A stretch of DNA of 64,000 nt from Gluconacetobacter aggeris (GCF_014174395.1 NZ_JABEQD010000001.1:496001-560000), one strand, 5' to 3'. Shown: positions 52,996 through 63,312, numbered from the stretch's first letter. Notes: generated by a model not told the origin, from the letters alone. Numbers and translations are program-made.

Positions 52996-53508
52996 ATGAC
53001 CGCGCGCCCGATCGTCATGTTTCCGGACCAGCGCCTGCGCCAGGCGGCGGAGCCGGTTACACTCTTCGACGCGGCGCTGCGCACACTGGCCGCCGACCTG
53101 CTCGACACGATGCGCGCCGCCCCCGGTATCGGCATCACGGCGCCGCATATCGGCGTGGCACTGCGCGTCGTGGCACTGGACCTGCGCGACACATCGGGGC
53201 CCCGGACCTATATCAATCCGGAGATCATCTCGACGTCCGACGAGATGATCCGGCATGAAGAAGGCAGCGTTTCCATGCCGGGCGTCATCGAACAGATCGA
53301 GCGCCCGGCCAAAGTGCGCGTACGGTACCGGGATCTCGATGGCCAGGAGCATATCGAAGAGTCCGAAGGCCTGCGCGCGATCTGCCACCAGCACGAAATC
53401 GACCAGCTCGACGGGATATTCTGGATCCAGCGCCTCTCCGCCCTGCGCCGCAATCGGCTGGTGGCACGTTATGAGAAGATCCGGCGCGCCACAGGACAAA
53501 GGCGGTAA
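52996..53508 (+). CDS. Peptide deformylase-like protein lacking metal ligands
   Basis: 170 residues with the PDF fold, but all three motifs depart from the consensus. Motif I reads GIGITAPHIG (Gln replaced by His). Motif II reads EEGSVSMP: the metal-binding Cys is Ser (S91). Motif III reads QHEIDQLDG: the second His ligand is Gln (Q137). The first His (H133) and the catalytic Glu (E134) remain. This is a recurrent alphaproteobacterial subgroup in my recollection, not decay, and probably not a classical deformylase. A repeat element begins right after its stop. Confidence 0.88.
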   Translation: MTARPIVMFPDQRLRQAAEPVTLFDAALRTLAADLLDTMRAAPGIGITAPHIGVALRVVALDLRDTSGPRTYINPEIISTSDEMIRHEEGSVSMPGVIEQIERPAKVRVRYRDLDGQEHIEESEGLRAICHQHEIDQLDGIFWIQRLSALRRNRLVARYEKIRRATGQRR

Positions 53509-53515
53509 AGAAGAT

Positions 53516-53636
53516 CTTCTTTTGTCTTCCGAAAAAGAAGCAAAAAGACTTTCGTTCATTTTGGGCCATCGTATGGCCCGGCAAAAAACTCCCGAACAGA
53601 TCAAAAGTTTTTTGGTTCTTTTTTCCAAAAAAGAAC
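53516..53636. repeat. Hairpin-capped intergenic repeat, copy 2
   Basis: Left hairpin CTTCTTTT (53516-53523) with AAAAGAAG (53533-53540); right hairpin GTTCTTTTTT (53615-53624) with AAAAAAGAAC (53627-53636). An extra internal hairpin GGGCCAT-CGT-ATGGCCC occurs. It separates the convergent deformylase-like gene and the decayed AhpD remnant. Confidence 0.85.
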
Positions 53637-53641
53637 GAAGA

Positions 53642-54208
53642 TCATAATCCCGCGCGAATCCCCCGCAACTTGTCAGGATTGCGCACGACATAAACGGCAA
53701 TAACGTGCCCCTCACGACATGTCAGGCTCGTCACCTGCGGCAGACCATCATCCTCCAAGGGCCCCCGATACAGAACCAGCGGAACCCGATGGCGATGCGG
53801 TTCCAGTGATTGATCATGCCGATGACGAGCGTAAGCTGGACGACCTCCTGATCCGTAAAATGGCCGCACAGAGCATCGAAATCCGCATCCGGCGCATGGG
53901 TTTCGGCCACCAGGATCAGAGCCTCGGCCCATCCCAGCGCCGCGCGTTCCCGGCGCGTATAGAAGGCCGTTTCACGCCAGGCCAGCAGCAGGGCGACCCG
54001 CCGCGTGTCTTCGCCCGCTTTTCATGATCGCGGCATGCATATCGAGGCAGAAGGCACAGCCATTGATCTGCGAAACCCGCATCTTGACCAGTTCGATCAA
54101 CATGAGGTCGAGACCCGAGGATGTGAGAGCCTCTTCAAGCTCCAGCATCTTGCCCAGAAGAGCGGGAGCGGTCGCCAAATAGTCCAGTCGGGGGGTCATG
54201 ATCGTCAT
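53642..54208 (-). pseudogene. Decayed AhpD-like gene fused to the tail of an ECF sigma factor
   Basis: From 54208 the frame reads TPRLDYLATAPALLGKMLELEE and the AhpD/CMD catalytic block C-A-F-C-L-D-M-H. Then at about 54010-54018 a frameshift occurs; in the next frame the rest of the domain continues (RVALLLAWRETAFYTRRERA, FTDQEVVQLTLVIGMINHWN). After IAIGFR the sequence joins, in the first frame, VPLVLYRGPL and CREGHVIAVYVVRNPDKLRG, the end of a SigJ-like ECF sigma factor. AhpD-like and SigJ genes are frequent neighbours, so a deletion has fused their remains. Not functional as it stands. Confidence 0.82.
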
Positions 54209-54271
54209 CCTGTAAGCTGTTTGCCATAAGACGAAACAGGAGACGGGTTTGTGACATGCCACCGTGGACCC

Positions 54272-55237
54272 TTATGTGATGAACGTCTCCGCATACAGCG
54301 CCAGCACACCGCCCACATCGACATCCACCGCAACCGCGCGTGACGGCGCGTCATCCCAGGCCGGGGCGGGTGGTCCGGGCAGGCCGGCCGGCTTCTGGAT
54401 CGTCTGCCCATCGGCCAGCCCCCCGCACACCACCCGGACCGGCCCATGCCGCAGGGTGAACAGATGCGGCGCCAGAACCTGGATCACCGCCAGGCTGTCA
54501 TGGGCAAAAATGCCGGCCAGCCCGCGGGAACGTTCGTGGAAACCCTGATAAAAACGCGACACAGCGCGCAGGAAAGCGCCATCCGGCCCGCCCCGTTCCG
54601 CCAGCCGATCCAGATAGGCGGCGTCCATCACCACCTGCTGCGTCACGTCCAGCCCCAGGACAGTGACCTTCCATGGCGCGGTCATCACCAGATCCGCCGC
54701 CTCCGGGTCCGACAGGATATTGGCTTCGGCCACTGGAGACACATTGCCGCCATGACCATGTGTGCCAAACGCGCCGCCCATCAGACTCACGCCAGCCACC
54801 AGCCCGGCAATGGCGGGATCGTGCCGCAGGGCCAGCGCCAGATTGGTCAGCGGCCCGATAGCGATCAGCGTCACCTCGTGCGGATGGGCACGTACCAGAT
54901 CGACGATCACCTGCCAGGCAGGACGCGGATCAACCGCGCGGGCCAGTTGCGCCGGCGGCATCAGGTCGCCCAGCCCGCCCGGTCCATGCACATGCGGCAC
55001 CCCGGCCCCCGCCGGCCGTACCAGCGGTGTGGCCGCGCCCTTGCCCACCGGCACATCCAGCCCCAGCCGCTCGGCCAGCCACAGCGCGTTGCGCGTGACG
55101 GTGTCGATATCCAGATTGCCATGCACCGTGGTCACGCCCAGCAGGTCGAATTCCTGCCGCCGCGTCAGGAAACACAGCGCCATCGCGTCGTCCACGCCAG
55201 GGTCGGTGTCGAAGATGACTTTGTACCGATGTGTCAT
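54272..55237 (-). CDS. Inosine-uridine-type nucleoside hydrolase
   Basis: 321 residues. The N-terminal calcium-binding motif D10-x-D12-P-G-x-D16-D17 (FDTDPGVDDAMAL) and later VSLMGGAFGTHGHGGNVSPVAEANILSDPEAADLV are the family hallmarks. It splits ribonucleosides into base and ribose for purine/pyrimidine salvage. GAGGGG is 6 bases before the ATG at 55235-55237. A hairpin-capped repeat lies between it and folC upstream, so it likely has reduced transcription from the folC side. Confidence 0.93.
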   Translation of the reverse strand: MTHRYKVIFDTDPGVDDAMALCFLTRRQEFDLLGVTTVHGNLDIDTVTRNALWLAERLGLDVPVGKGAATPLVRPAGAGVPHVHGPGGLGDLMPPAQLARAVDPRPAWQVIVDLVRAHPHEVTLIAIGPLTNLALALRHDPAIAGLVAGVSLMGGAFGTHGHGGNVSPVAEANILSDPEAADLVMTAPWKVTVLGLDVTQQVVMDAAYLDRLAERGGPDGAFLRAVSRFYQGFHERSRGLAGIFAHDSLAVIQVLAPHLFTLRHGPVRVVCGGLADGQTIQKPAGLPGPPAPAWDDAPSRAVAVDVDVGGVLALYAETFIT

Positions 55238-55254
55238 GGGGAGCCCCTCAAGGA

Positions 55255-55376
55255 GGTTCTTTTTTGCAAAAAAGAACCAAAAAACTCTGATTCGTTCAGG
55301 GACATCATATGTGCCCAGCACGAGGCTCCTGAACGGATAAGAGTCTTTTTGCTTCTTTTTCTCCAGAAAAAGAAGA
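55255..55376. repeat. Hairpin-capped intergenic repeat, copy 3 (inverted)
   Basis: A perfect 24-bp palindrome at 55255-55278 (G/C ends, A/T stem) and a hairpin at 55352-55375 with 11-bp perfect arms and a CC loop. Inner arms CGTTCAGG (55293-55300) and CCTGAACG (55328-55335). This is the cleanest copy and shows the three-stem plan. It lies between folC and the nucleoside hydrolase gene. Confidence 0.88.
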
Positions 55377-55383
55377 CCTTAAC

Positions 55384-56697
55384 TCAACGCGCGACCCAAC
55401 CGTCCTGCGCCAGGACAACCCCCGCCAGATACAGGCTGCCGCAGATCACCACCCGCCCCGGACCATCCGCCCCTTCGGCCAGACGCGCCAGCGCGGCCCG
55501 CACGGTGGGGCCGGGAATGGCGCGGCCCGAAGACGCCGACACGATCGCCTCGACCGGCAATGCCAGATGCTGACTGGGCTCGGCCACCGCCTGGACGCTG
55601 GCGGCCCGCTCCAGCAGGGGGGCGAGAAAGCCCGTGGCATCCTTGGTCTGCTTCATGCCAACCACCAGATGGACCGGACGATCGGACCAGCCGGCCAGCA
55701 TGTCGGCCAGCGCATGGCCGGCACCGGGATTATGCCCGCCATCCAGCCACAGTTCCCAGCCGGGCGGCAGCAGGGCAGCCAGCGCGCCGTCCAGCCGTTG
55801 CAGGCGGGCCGGCCATTCGGTGCGGGCGATGCCTGCCCAGGCAGCATCCGGCACCACCAGCCCGCTGGCCCGCAGCGCCGCCACCGCCAGCCCGGCATTA
55901 TCTACCTGATGCGGCCCCGGCAGACCGGGAATCGGCAGGTCCAGCATGCCCTGCGCGTCCGCATAACGCAGGCCGCCTGGTGCCGGCGCGATCTCCCAGT
56001 CCACGTCACGCACCAGCAGGCGCGCACCACATTCCGTTGCCCGGTCGCACAGAACCGCCATGGCCTCGGATGCCTGATAGCCGGTCACCGCCGGCACGCC
56101 GGGCTTCATGATCCCGGCCTTCTCCGCAGCGATCGCAGCCAGGCTGTTGCCCAGGAAAGCCTCGTGATCCATCGAAATCGACGCAATCGCGCAGGCGGCG
56201 GGCCGGGCGAGAACATTGGTGGCATCGAAACGGCCACCCAGTCCGACCTCGATCACGGCCAGACGGGCAGGGTGGCGGGCGAACAGAACAAAGCCGGCGG
56301 CGGTCAGAACCTCGAATACCGTGATCGGCGCGCCGTCATTGACACGCTCGACCTCCTCCAGCACCGCCACCAGTTCGTCGGTCGAGACGATACGGCCGGC
56401 AACACGGAAGCGTTCCGTCACATCCACCAGATGCGGCGAGGTCATGACATGCACCGGCCAGCCGGCCGCCTCGCCGATGGCGCGCAGATTGGCGCAGGTG
56501 CTGCCCTTGCCATTAGTGCCGGCGACATGGATCACCGGCGGCAGATGCAGTTCCGGATGGCCCAGCCGCGCGAGCAAGGCTTCCAGCCGGCCCAGCGACA
56601 GGTCGATCAGGGCCGGATAGAGCTGGTTGAGCCGCTCCAGCACCGCGCCGGCACGACCGACGAATTCCGGCCCCAACGCCGTGGGCGAGGTCGTCAT
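55384..56697 (-). CDS. folC: Dihydrofolate/folylpolyglutamate synthase FolC
   Basis: 437 residues. The P-loop is IHVAGTNGKGSTCANL; the LAVIEVGLGGRFDATNVL and SISMDHEAFLG blocks (Mg and dihydropteroate side) and WLDGGHNPGAGHALADML in the C-terminal domain are family signatures. It adds glutamate to dihydropteroate and to folates in the cytoplasm. It follows accD by 9 bases in a minus-strand operon, an order common in Proteobacteria. Confidence 0.96.
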   Translation of the reverse strand: MTTSPTALGPEFVGRAGAVLERLNQLYPALIDLSLGRLEALLARLGHPELHLPPVIHVAGTNGKGSTCANLRAIGEAAGWPVHVMTSPHLVDVTERFRVAGRIVSTDELVAVLEEVERVNDGAPITVFEVLTAAGFVLFARHPARLAVIEVGLGGRFDATNVLARPAACAIASISMDHEAFLGNSLAAIAAEKAGIMKPGVPAVTGYQASEAMAVLCDRATECGARLLVRDVDWEIAPAPGGLRYADAQGMLDLPIPGLPGPHQVDNAGLAVAALRASGLVVPDAAWAGIARTEWPARLQRLDGALAALLPPGWELWLDGGHNPGAGHALADMLAGWSDRPVHLVVGMKQTKDATGFLAPLLERAASVQAVAEPSQHLALPVEAIVSASSGRAIPGPTVRAALARLAEGADGPGRVVICGSLYLAGVVLAQDGWVAR

Positions 56698-56706
56698 CGG
56701 CGTGGA

Positions 56707-57582
56707 TCAGGCCGCCGGACGGAGCGGCGTAGCACCCTGCCGATGATTCAGCAGGCCGATCAGGCGGCCCAGCATGGCCGGCAGGTCGGCGCGCTTGGTC
56801 ACCATATCGATCATGCCGTGATCCAGCAGATATTCCGCCCGCTGGAAGCCCTCGGGCAGCTTCTCGCGCACCGTATCCTCGATCACGCGCGGGCCGGCGA
56901 AGCCGATCAGGGCATTGGGCTCGCTGATCTGAACATCGCCCAGCATGGCGAACGAGGCGGTGACGCCGCCCGTGGTGGGGTTGGTCAGCACGACGATGTA
57001 GGGCAAGCCGGCATCGCGCAGCATCTGCACCGCCACCGTGGTGCGCGGCATCTGCATCAGGCTGATCATGCCCTCCTGCATGCGCGCGCCGCCCGAGGCG
57101 GTGAAGACGATCAGCGGCGCTTTCTGCAGGATCGCCAGCCGCGCCGCCGCCACGAAAGCCTCGCCCAGCGCCGCCCCCATGGTGCCGGCGATGAATTCGA
57201 ATGCCATCACAGCCACCACCGCGTCATGCCCGCCGATCTTGCCGTGGGCCACGGCCATGGACTCGTCCAGCTGCGACTTCGCGCGCTCGTCCTTCAGCCG
57301 GTCGGTATAGCGCTTGCGGTCGCGGAACGAGAGCGGATCGACCACCACCTTGGGCAGGTCGATGCGCGTGCAGGCACCCTCGTCGAACGTCCAGGCAAAC
57401 CGCTCGGCCACCGTCGCACGCATATGATGGCCGCAATGCGGGCAGACATTCAGGCCCTTCCGCAGGTCCTTCACCAGGATCATCTGGCTGCAGGATTCGC
57501 AGTTGGTCCACAGATTGTCCGGCACCTCGCGCTTGAGCAGACCGCGGATCTTGGGGCGGACGTAATCGGTCAGCCAGCTCAT
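56707..57582 (-). CDS. accD: Acetyl-CoA carboxylase carboxyltransferase beta subunit AccD
   Basis: 291 residues. The zinc ribbon is C28-x2-C31-x15-C47-x2-C50; the carboxyltransferase domain follows with FTASGGARMQEGMISLMQM and GGVTASFAMLGD. It pairs with AccA to carboxylate acetyl-CoA to malonyl-CoA, the first step of fatty acid synthesis. The ATG at 57580-57582 has GGAG 7 bases upstream; a GTG one codon earlier is in frame. Confidence 0.97.
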   Translation of the reverse strand: MSWLTDYVRPKIRGLLKREVPDNLWTNCESCSQMILVKDLRKGLNVCPHCGHHMRATVAERFAWTFDEGACTRIDLPKVVVDPLSFRDRKRYTDRLKDERAKSQLDESMAVAHGKIGGHDAVVAVMAFEFIAGTMGAALGEAFVAAARLAILQKAPLIVFTASGGARMQEGMISLMQMPRTTVAVQMLRDAGLPYIVVLTNPTTGGVTASFAMLGDVQISEPNALIGFAGPRVIEDTVREKLPEGFQRAEYLLDHGMIDMVTKRADLPAMLGRLIGLLNHRQGATPLRPAA

Positions 57583-57702
57583 CACATCACTCCATCACAC
57601 GAGGCGCACATGGGCCCCCGGAAACCCGCCTTCTTACAATCAGGGTCCCGGAAAGGCCAGATGGTTCTCTGGTTACAGCAAGGCAAGCGTGAAGAGGAGA
57701 AT

Positions 57703-58458
57703 TCAGGCCGGCTCAGCCAGGAAGCGCGCGACATCCAGCATGAAGCTGCCGTCTTCTTCCACCCCGAACTGCCGGATCACCTCTTCCGGCGCCGCCTGCT
57801 GCAGCGAGCGGATGGCCGCGACCCGCTCTGGCGGCGTCTTCGTCCGCGCCACCCAGCTTGCGAATTCCATACGCAGGCGATGCGTGCCCAGTTCCCGGAC
57901 GGCGAATCCCGCCCCGGCCAGCAAGGCCGCCCATTCCGCGACTGCATAGTCACGCACATGCGACACGTCGCGCAGCAGTTCCAGTGTCTGCAACCAGCTA
58001 TCAGCCCGCGCCGATGCAGGGGCCGTCACGTCGATGAACAGGGCGACACCCGAGGGTGCCAGCACACGCCGCGCCTCGCACAGTCCGGCAGCCGCGTCGA
58101 TCCAGTGATGGGTCGTGAACCGGCAGAACACCGCGTCGAACCCGCCATCCTCGAACGGCAGACGTTCGGCGGGGGCACGCACCGTCGAGATATTCGACAG
58201 GCCCCGCCGGGCCGCCTCCTGCGTCACGGCATCCAGCATCTGCTGGGTCAGGTCGCAGGCCACGACCTCCGCCACATGCGGGGCCAGCCGGTAACTGACA
58301 TGGCCACCGCCGCAGCCAAGATCCAGCACGCGGCGCAATCCCTTGCCCGCGACCAGCCGCTCGATCGCCTCCAGGTCCGCTCCCTCGGCATGGACGGCGC
58401 TGGTCACGTAATCCGGGGCGCGGGTGCCGTAATGCTGTGCGGCGTAGGGCTGGGTCAT
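57703..58458 (-). CDS. Class I SAM-dependent methyltransferase
   Basis: 251 residues of the UbiE/BioC-like Methyltransf_11 group: SAM-binding motif I VLDLGCGGGHVSYRL, followed by ACDLTQQMLDAV and PAERLPFEDGGFDAVFCRFTTHHW. No substrate-specific motif. GAGGA lies 8 bases before the ATG. It sits between trpA (22 bases upstream) and accD, interrupting the usual trpBA-accD order; it has a 120-base gap to accD. Confidence 0.85.
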   Translation of the reverse strand: MTQPYAAQHYGTRAPDYVTSAVHAEGADLEAIERLVAGKGLRRVLDLGCGGGHVSYRLAPHVAEVVACDLTQQMLDAVTQEAARRGLSNISTVRAPAERLPFEDGGFDAVFCRFTTHHWIDAAAGLCEARRVLAPSGVALFIDVTAPASARADSWLQTLELLRDVSHVRDYAVAEWAALLAGAGFAVRELGTHRLRMEFASWVARTKTPPERVAAIRSLQQAAPEEVIRQFGVEEDGSFMLDVARFLAEPA

Positions 58459-58480
58459 CGTGCGATCCTCAAGAAACTCT

Positions 58481-59308
58481 TCACGCCTTCCGTACCGAGC
58501 GCACGGCCTCAGCCAGCGCCGAAAGCTGTGCCAGCACACGCGGCAGGGTGTCGGGCGTCGCACGGCCCTGTTCGTCCAGCGAATCTTCCAGCGTAGCGAT
58601 CAGGGCCGAGGCCACCACGGCGGCATCGGCAGCACGGACGGCAGCGGCGGCCTGTTCGGGCGAGCGGATACCGAAGCCGATCGCCACCGGCAGGTCGGTC
58701 GCGGCGCGCAGGCGCGGCAGGGCCGCCGCCAGTTCGTCGCTGCTGGCGGTGCGCGTGCCGGTCACACCGGTAATGCTGACATAATAGATAAAGCCAGAGG
58801 CATGGCCGCAGACCACGGGCAGGCGCACATCGTCGGTGGTAGGCGCCACCAGGCGGATGATGTCCAGCCCGGCTTCTACCGCCGGCCCGTCCAGCAGGTC
58901 GGCTTCCTCGGGCGGCATGTCGACCACGATCAGCCCGTCCACCCCGGCACGCGCAGCATCGGCACAGAAGCGGGCATGGCCGTAGGCCTCGATCGGGTTC
59001 AGATAGCCCATCAGGATGATCGGCGTGTCGGCATCGTCCTCGCGAAAGCGGGCCACCATCTCCAGCACGCGCACCATGCTGGACCCCGCCTTCAGCCCCC
59101 GCCGTGCCGCCAACTGGATGGTCGGGCCGTCGGCGCTGGGATCGCTGAACGGCACGCCGATCTCGATCAGGTCGGCCCCCGCTCCCGGCATGGCACGCAG
59201 CAGCGCCAGAGACGTGTCGTAGTCCGGATCGCAGGCCTGCAGGTACGGGATCAGGGCACCGCGCCCCTGTTCCTTCAGGGCCGCGAAGCGGCGGGCGATG
59301 CGGCTCAC
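58481..59308 (-). CDS. trpA: Tryptophan synthase alpha chain
   Basis: 275 residues. Cleaves indole-3-glycerol phosphate to indole and glyceraldehyde 3-phosphate. Catalytic Glu in [22 protein letters not shown] and Asp in [12 protein letters not shown] are present, as are GVTGTR and the phosphate loop [12 protein letters not shown]. The start is a GTG overlapping the trpB stop (GTGA), so the two subunits are coupled. Confidence 0.97.
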   Translation of the reverse strand: MSRIARRFAALKEQGRGALIPYLQACDPDYDTSLALLRAMPGAGADLIEIGVPFSDPSADGPTIQLAARRGLKAGSSMVRVLEMVARFREDDADTPIILMGYLNPIEAYGHARFCADAARAGVDGLIVVDMPPEEADLLDGPAVEAGLDIIRLVAPTTDDVRLPVVCGHASGFIYYVSITGVTGTRTASSDELAAALPRLRAATDLPVAIGFGIRSPEQAAAAVRAADAAVVASALIATLEDSLDEQGRATPDTLPRVLAQLSALAEAVRSVRKA

Positions 59309-60558
59309 AATGTCACTCCCAGATGTGCGGCGACGGTGAAGATGTCCTTGTCCCCGCGGCCGGAGATATTTACCACCAGCAGCGTCTCCGGGCTGAGCGT
59401 GGGGGCGATGACGGCCGCATGCGCCAGGGCATGGGCGGATTCCAGCGCCGGGATGATGCCCTCGGTCCGCGTGCAGAGCTGGAAGGCGTCGAGCGCCTGG
59501 TCATCGGTCGCGCCGACATACTCCACGCGCCCGATATCGGCCAGCCAGGAATGTTCCGGCCCGATGCCGGGATAGTCCAGTCCGGCGCTGATCGAATGGG
59601 CCTCGTCGATCTGCCCGTCTTCGTTCTGCAACAGGTAAGTACGGTTGCCATGCAGCACGCCCGGCCGCCCGCGCAGGATCGATGCCGCGGTCTCGCCGCT
59701 GTCCAGCCCCCGGCCTGCGGCCTCGACCCCGATCAGACGCACTGACGGATCATCGAGGAAAGGATGGAAGATGCCCATCGCGTTCGACCCGCCACCGATG
59801 GCAGCCACGATCACATCCGGCAGGCGCCCTTCGGCCTCCTGCATCTGGGTGCGGGTTTCCTCCCCGATCACGGACTGGAAATCACGGACCATCTGTGGGT
59901 AAGGGTGGGGTCCGGCCACGGTGCCGACGAGGAAATAGGTGTCGCGGACATTGGTCACCCAGTCGCGCATCGCCTCGTTCATCGCATCCTTCAGCGTGCC
60001 GGCGCCGGAGGTCACGGGCACGACCTCGGCACCCAGCAGGCGCATGCGGAACACGTTGGGCTTCTGCCGCTCGACGTCGGTGGCACCCATGTAAATGGTG
60101 CATTTCAGCCCGAACAGCGCACACACCGTGGCTGTGGCAACGCCATGCTGGCCAGCCCCGGTCTCGGCCACGATGCGGCTGCGGCCCATGCGGCGGGCCA
60201 GCAGGATCTGGCCCATGACATTGTTGAGCTTGTGCGAGCCGGTATGGTTCAGTTCCTCGCGCTTCATGTAGATGCGCGCGCCGCCCAGTTCCTCGGTCAG
60301 GCGGCGGGCGAACCAGAGCGGACTGGGGCGGCCCACATAATCCTTCAGGTAATAGTCCAGTTCCGTGCGGAATGCGGGATCGGCCTTGGCCGCCGCATAG
60401 GCCGCATCCAGTTCCAGGACCAGAGGCATCAGCGTCTCGGCCACGAACCGGCCGCCGAAGATGCCGAAGCGGCCGCGCGGGTCCGGCCCGGCACGCAGGC
60501 TGTTGGGCAGCGCCTCTGCCACGCCGCGTTCCGCTCCGCTGGTATCTGCTGCGCTCAC
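59305..60558 (-). CDS. trpB: Tryptophan synthase beta chain
   Basis: 417 residues, PLP enzyme that joins indole and serine. Lys of the Schiff base is in [11 protein letters not shown]; the phosphate-binding loop is [21 protein letters not shown] region reads [12 protein letters not shown], which is normal for the family. The start is a GTG at 60558 with GGAG 6 bases upstream; the much longer open frame to 61581 is antisense to corA. No trpF gene is seen upstream in the window. Confidence 0.97.
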   Translation of the reverse strand: MSAADTSGAERGVAEALPNSLRAGPDPRGRFGIFGGRFVAETLMPLVLELDAAYAAAKADPAFRTELDYYLKDYVGRPSPLWFARRLTEELGGARIYMKREELNHTGSHKLNNVMGQILLARRMGRSRIVAETGAGQHGVATATVCALFGLKCTIYMGATDVERQKPNVFRMRLLGAEVVPVTSGAGTLKDAMNEAMRDWVTNVRDTYFLVGTVAGPHPYPQMVRDFQSVIGEETRTQMQEAEGRLPDVIVAAIGGGSNAMGIFHPFLDDPSVRLIGVEAAGRGLDSGETAASILRGRPGVLHGNRTYLLQNEDGQIDEAHSISAGLDYPGIGPEHSWLADIGRVEYVGATDDQALDAFQLCTRTEGIIPALESAHALAHAAVIAPTLSPETLLVVNISGRGDKDIFTVAAHLGVTL

Positions 60559-60726
60559 GTCGTTCTCCGGACCCGATATAGATGCAGGATATCGGGTGTT
60601 CTGGACCGCATGGCGGAAAATTACCAGCCTCGTCTCCACCCGGCAGACGACGCCCGGGTGAATTGACAGGCAGCGTAGGCCCCCCGATACGGGGGCCAGG
60701 CGGGGAAGCGGAGAAAGACAACATCC

Positions 60727-61701
60727 ATGTTTGTTGCCCATTGTCCCGGTCAGGTACCTCGGCCGATCGTCACCGATGCCGACGCCACTGGCGTTGCCTG
60801 GCTGGATCTGCTGGACCCGACGCCGGATGAACAGGCCCTGGCGGCCAGGATTACCGGCCAGCGCATCCCGACCCGCGCCGACCTGGAGGAAATCGAGAGT
60901 TCCTCGCGCCTGTTCATGGAAGACGATGCCGTCTATCTGTCGACACCGCTGGTCCGGCGCATCCAGGACGATTTCTTCGTCTCGCCGGTCGGCTTCGTAC
61001 TGATGCGTGACCGGCTGCTGACCATCCGCTTCACCGAATTCTCGTCGTTCGACCTCATCGCAAAGCAGATCACCGCCAGCAAGGAGACCTATAGCGGGGA
61101 CGAGGTCTCGGTGCTGCTGCTGGAGGCGGTGGTCGACCGCATGGCTGATATTCTGGAGCATCTGGGCCAGGCGCTGGATACGCTGTCGCGCGACGTGTTC
61201 CAGGCGGACCAGCCGCGCCGGGCCGGCCGGGCCGACCAGATGCTGCGGTCGCTGCTGCGCCGGGTGGGGCGGTCGGGCGACCTGGCATCGTCGGTGCGCG
61301 ACAGCCTGCTGGGCATGGAGCGGATCGCGATCTTCGTCAGCGAGAACAAGAAGCACGATCTGTCGGAAAAGCTGCGCGACCGGATGAGCACGGTCGCGCG
61401 CGACATCGTGTCGCTGAACGATTTCGTGTCGCAGATCTCCAACAAGGTCCAATTCCTGCTGGATGCCACGCTCGGCTTCATCAGTATCGAGCAGAACAAC
61501 GGCATGAAGATCCTGACCGTGGTCAGCTTCATCGGGGTCGCACCCACGCTGGTTGCCGGGATCTACGGCATGAATTTCCACGATATTCCGGAGCTGAACT
61601 GGAAATACGGCTACTGGTATTCGCTGGCGCTGATGGCAGCGACGATCATCATCCCGCTGCTGTGGTTCTGGCAGAGGGGCTGGCTGGCCCGAGGCCGCTA
61701 G
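60727..61701 (+). CDS. corA: CorA-family magnesium/divalent cation channel
   Basis: 324 residues. A large N-terminal cytoplasmic domain, a long stalk helix, and two C-terminal membrane helices, the first ending in the selectivity motif G-M-N (GIYGMNF). TSR-like ends with the basic tail [10 protein letters not shown]. It takes up Mg2+ (or Co2+). It is divergent from trpB across a 168-bp gap in which I see no gene. Confidence 0.93.
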   Translation: MFVAHCPGQVPRPIVTDADATGVAWLDLLDPTPDEQALAARITGQRIPTRADLEEIESSSRLFMEDDAVYLSTPLVRRIQDDFFVSPVGFVLMRDRLLTIRFTEFSSFDLIAKQITASKETYSGDEVSVLLLEAVVDRMADILEHLGQALDTLSRDVFQADQPRRAGRADQMLRSLLRRVGRSGDLASSVRDSLLGMERIAIFVSENKKHDLSEKLRDRMSTVARDIVSLNDFVSQISNKVQFLLDATLGFISIEQNNGMKILTVVSFIGVAPTLVAGIYGMNFHDIPELNWKYGYWYSLALMAATIIIPLLWFWQRGWLARGR

Positions 61702-61940
61702 AGCCTGCCCGTCAATGCCTGCCGGCGGCGATCCGACGCCCGGCCTTGACCGTTCGGGACGATTTCCTTATGATTTGGCCGTCGCCGGCGGGCTTTCGTC
61801 TGCCGGACGATCCCTCCGTATGGAACGTTGCTGGCCACTTTTCCGGTTTGTCCGGTTTTTTCTGGCAGGCGCACCGATGCGCCACTTCCAGGCCGATCGT
61901 TTCCCCCCCGTCTATGACCTGCCCATCCAAGGCAACCTGA

Positions 61941-63251
61941 ATGCATCTCGCCGAACTCAAGGCCAAAACCCCCGCGGACCTTCTGGCGTACGCCGAAAGC
62001 CTGCAGATCGAGAACGCATCGTCCCTGCGCAAGCAGGACATGATGTTCGCCATCCTCAAGACCCTCGCCGATAACGACCAGGCCATTCATGGCGAGGGGA
62101 CGCTGGAAATCCTGCCCGACGGGTTTGGTTTCCTGCGCTCGCCCGAGGCCAATTACCTGCCCGGGCCGGACGATATCTATATCTCGCCCAGCCAGGTGCG
62201 GCGCTTCGGCCTGCGGACCGGCGACACGGTCGAGGGGCAGATCCGCGCCCCGCGCGACGGTGAGCGCTATTTCGCGCTGCTGAAGGTCAACACCATCAAT
62301 TTCGAGCCGCCCGAGGCGGTCCGTCATCGCATCAATTTCGACAATCTGACGCCGCTCTACCCCGAGCGCCGGCTGAAGATGGAAGTCGAGAGCGACGCGG
62401 TGGGCGGCGAGCCCGAAAAGGGCACCAAGGGCGGCAAAGGCGGCAAGGGCCAGACCAAGGATTTCACCCCCAGGGTGATCGACCTGGTCTCGCCGATCGG
62501 CATGGGCCAGCGCGCCCTGATCGTCGCCCCGCCGCGCACTGGCAAGACCGTGATGCTGCAGAGCATCGCCTCATCCATTTCGGCCAACCATCCGGAAGTG
62601 TTCCTGATCGTGCTGCTGATCGACGAGCGGCCCGAGGAAGTGACCGACATGGCGCGTTCGGTGCGCGGCGAGGTCGTGTCCTCGACCTTCGACGAGCCCG
62701 CGACCCGGCACGTCCAGGTGACGGAAATGGTGCTGGAGAAGGCCAAGCGGCTGGTCGAGCACAAGCGCGACGTGGTCATCCTGCTGGATTCCATCACCCG
62801 CCTGGCGCGCGCCTACAACACCGTGGTCCCGTCATCGGGCAAGGTATTGACCGGCGGTGTGGACGCCAACGCCCTGCAGCGCCCCAAGCGTTTCTTCGGC
62901 GCGGCGCGCAACATCGAGGAAGGCGGGTCGCTGACCATCATCGCCACCGCGCTGATCGATACCGGCAGCCGCATGGACGAGGTGATCTTCGAGGAATTCA
63001 AGGGCACCGGTAACTCGGAACTCATCCTCGACCGCAAGCTGGCCGACAAGCGCACCTTCCCGGCCATCGACATCACCAAGAGCGGCACCCGCAAGGAAGA
63101 GCTGCTGGTCGAACGCTCGGAACTGTCGAAAATGTGGGTCCTGCGCCGCATCCTTGCGCCGATGGGCACCATGGATGCGATGGACTTCCTGCTGGACAAG
63201 CTGAAATACAGCAAGACCAACAGGGATTTCTTCGACGCGATGAATACCTGA
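61941..63251 (+). CDS. rho: Transcription termination factor Rho
   Basis: 436 residues. N-terminal helical domain ([21 protein letters not shown]), RNA-binding cold-shock-like domain ([33 protein letters not shown]), and a RecA-like ATPase with P-loop [12 protein letters not shown], Walker [16 protein letters not shown] and Q/R-loop sequences. A short Gly/Lys insert ([15 protein letters not shown]) precedes the ATPase. The 239-base leader has no gene and may serve Rho autoregulation. A clear intrinsic terminator follows the gene. Confidence 0.98.
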   Translation: MHLAELKAKTPADLLAYAESLQIENASSLRKQDMMFAILKTLADNDQAIHGEGTLEILPDGFGFLRSPEANYLPGPDDIYISPSQVRRFGLRTGDTVEGQIRAPRDGERYFALLKVNTINFEPPEAVRHRINFDNLTPLYPERRLKMEVESDAVGGEPEKGTKGGKGGKGQTKDFTPRVIDLVSPIGMGQRALIVAPPRTGKTVMLQSIASSISANHPEVFLIVLLIDERPEEVTDMARSVRGEVVSSTFDEPATRHVQVTEMVLEKAKRLVEHKRDVVILLDSITRLARAYNTVVPSSGKVLTGGVDANALQRPKRFFGAARNIEEGGSLTIIATALIDTGSRMDEVIFEEFKGTGNSELILDRKLADKRTFPAIDITKSGTRKEELLVERSELSKMWVLRRILAPMGTMDAMDFLLDKLKYSKTNRDFFDAMNT

Positions 63252-63262
63252 AGACCAGGAAG

Positions 63263-63294
63263 CAGGGGCCGGAGCGATCCGACCCCTGTTTTTT
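63263..63294 (+). terminator. Rho-independent terminator of rho
   Basis: CAGGGG (63263-63268) with CCCCTG (63283-63288) and CGGA (63070-offset side, 63270-63273) with TCCG (63278-63281), one mismatch, loop GCGA, then TTTTTT (63289-63294). A textbook intrinsic terminator 12 bases after the rho stop. Confidence 0.92.
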
Positions 63295-63312
63295 GTTGGT
63301 GAGGATGTTTCT

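Noticed and set aside
55567-58596. A 1009-codon open frame on the plus strand
   Set aside because: It is antisense to folC, accD and the methyltransferase, all of which have clear family motifs. Long antisense frames are expected in GC-rich DNA with third-position bias.
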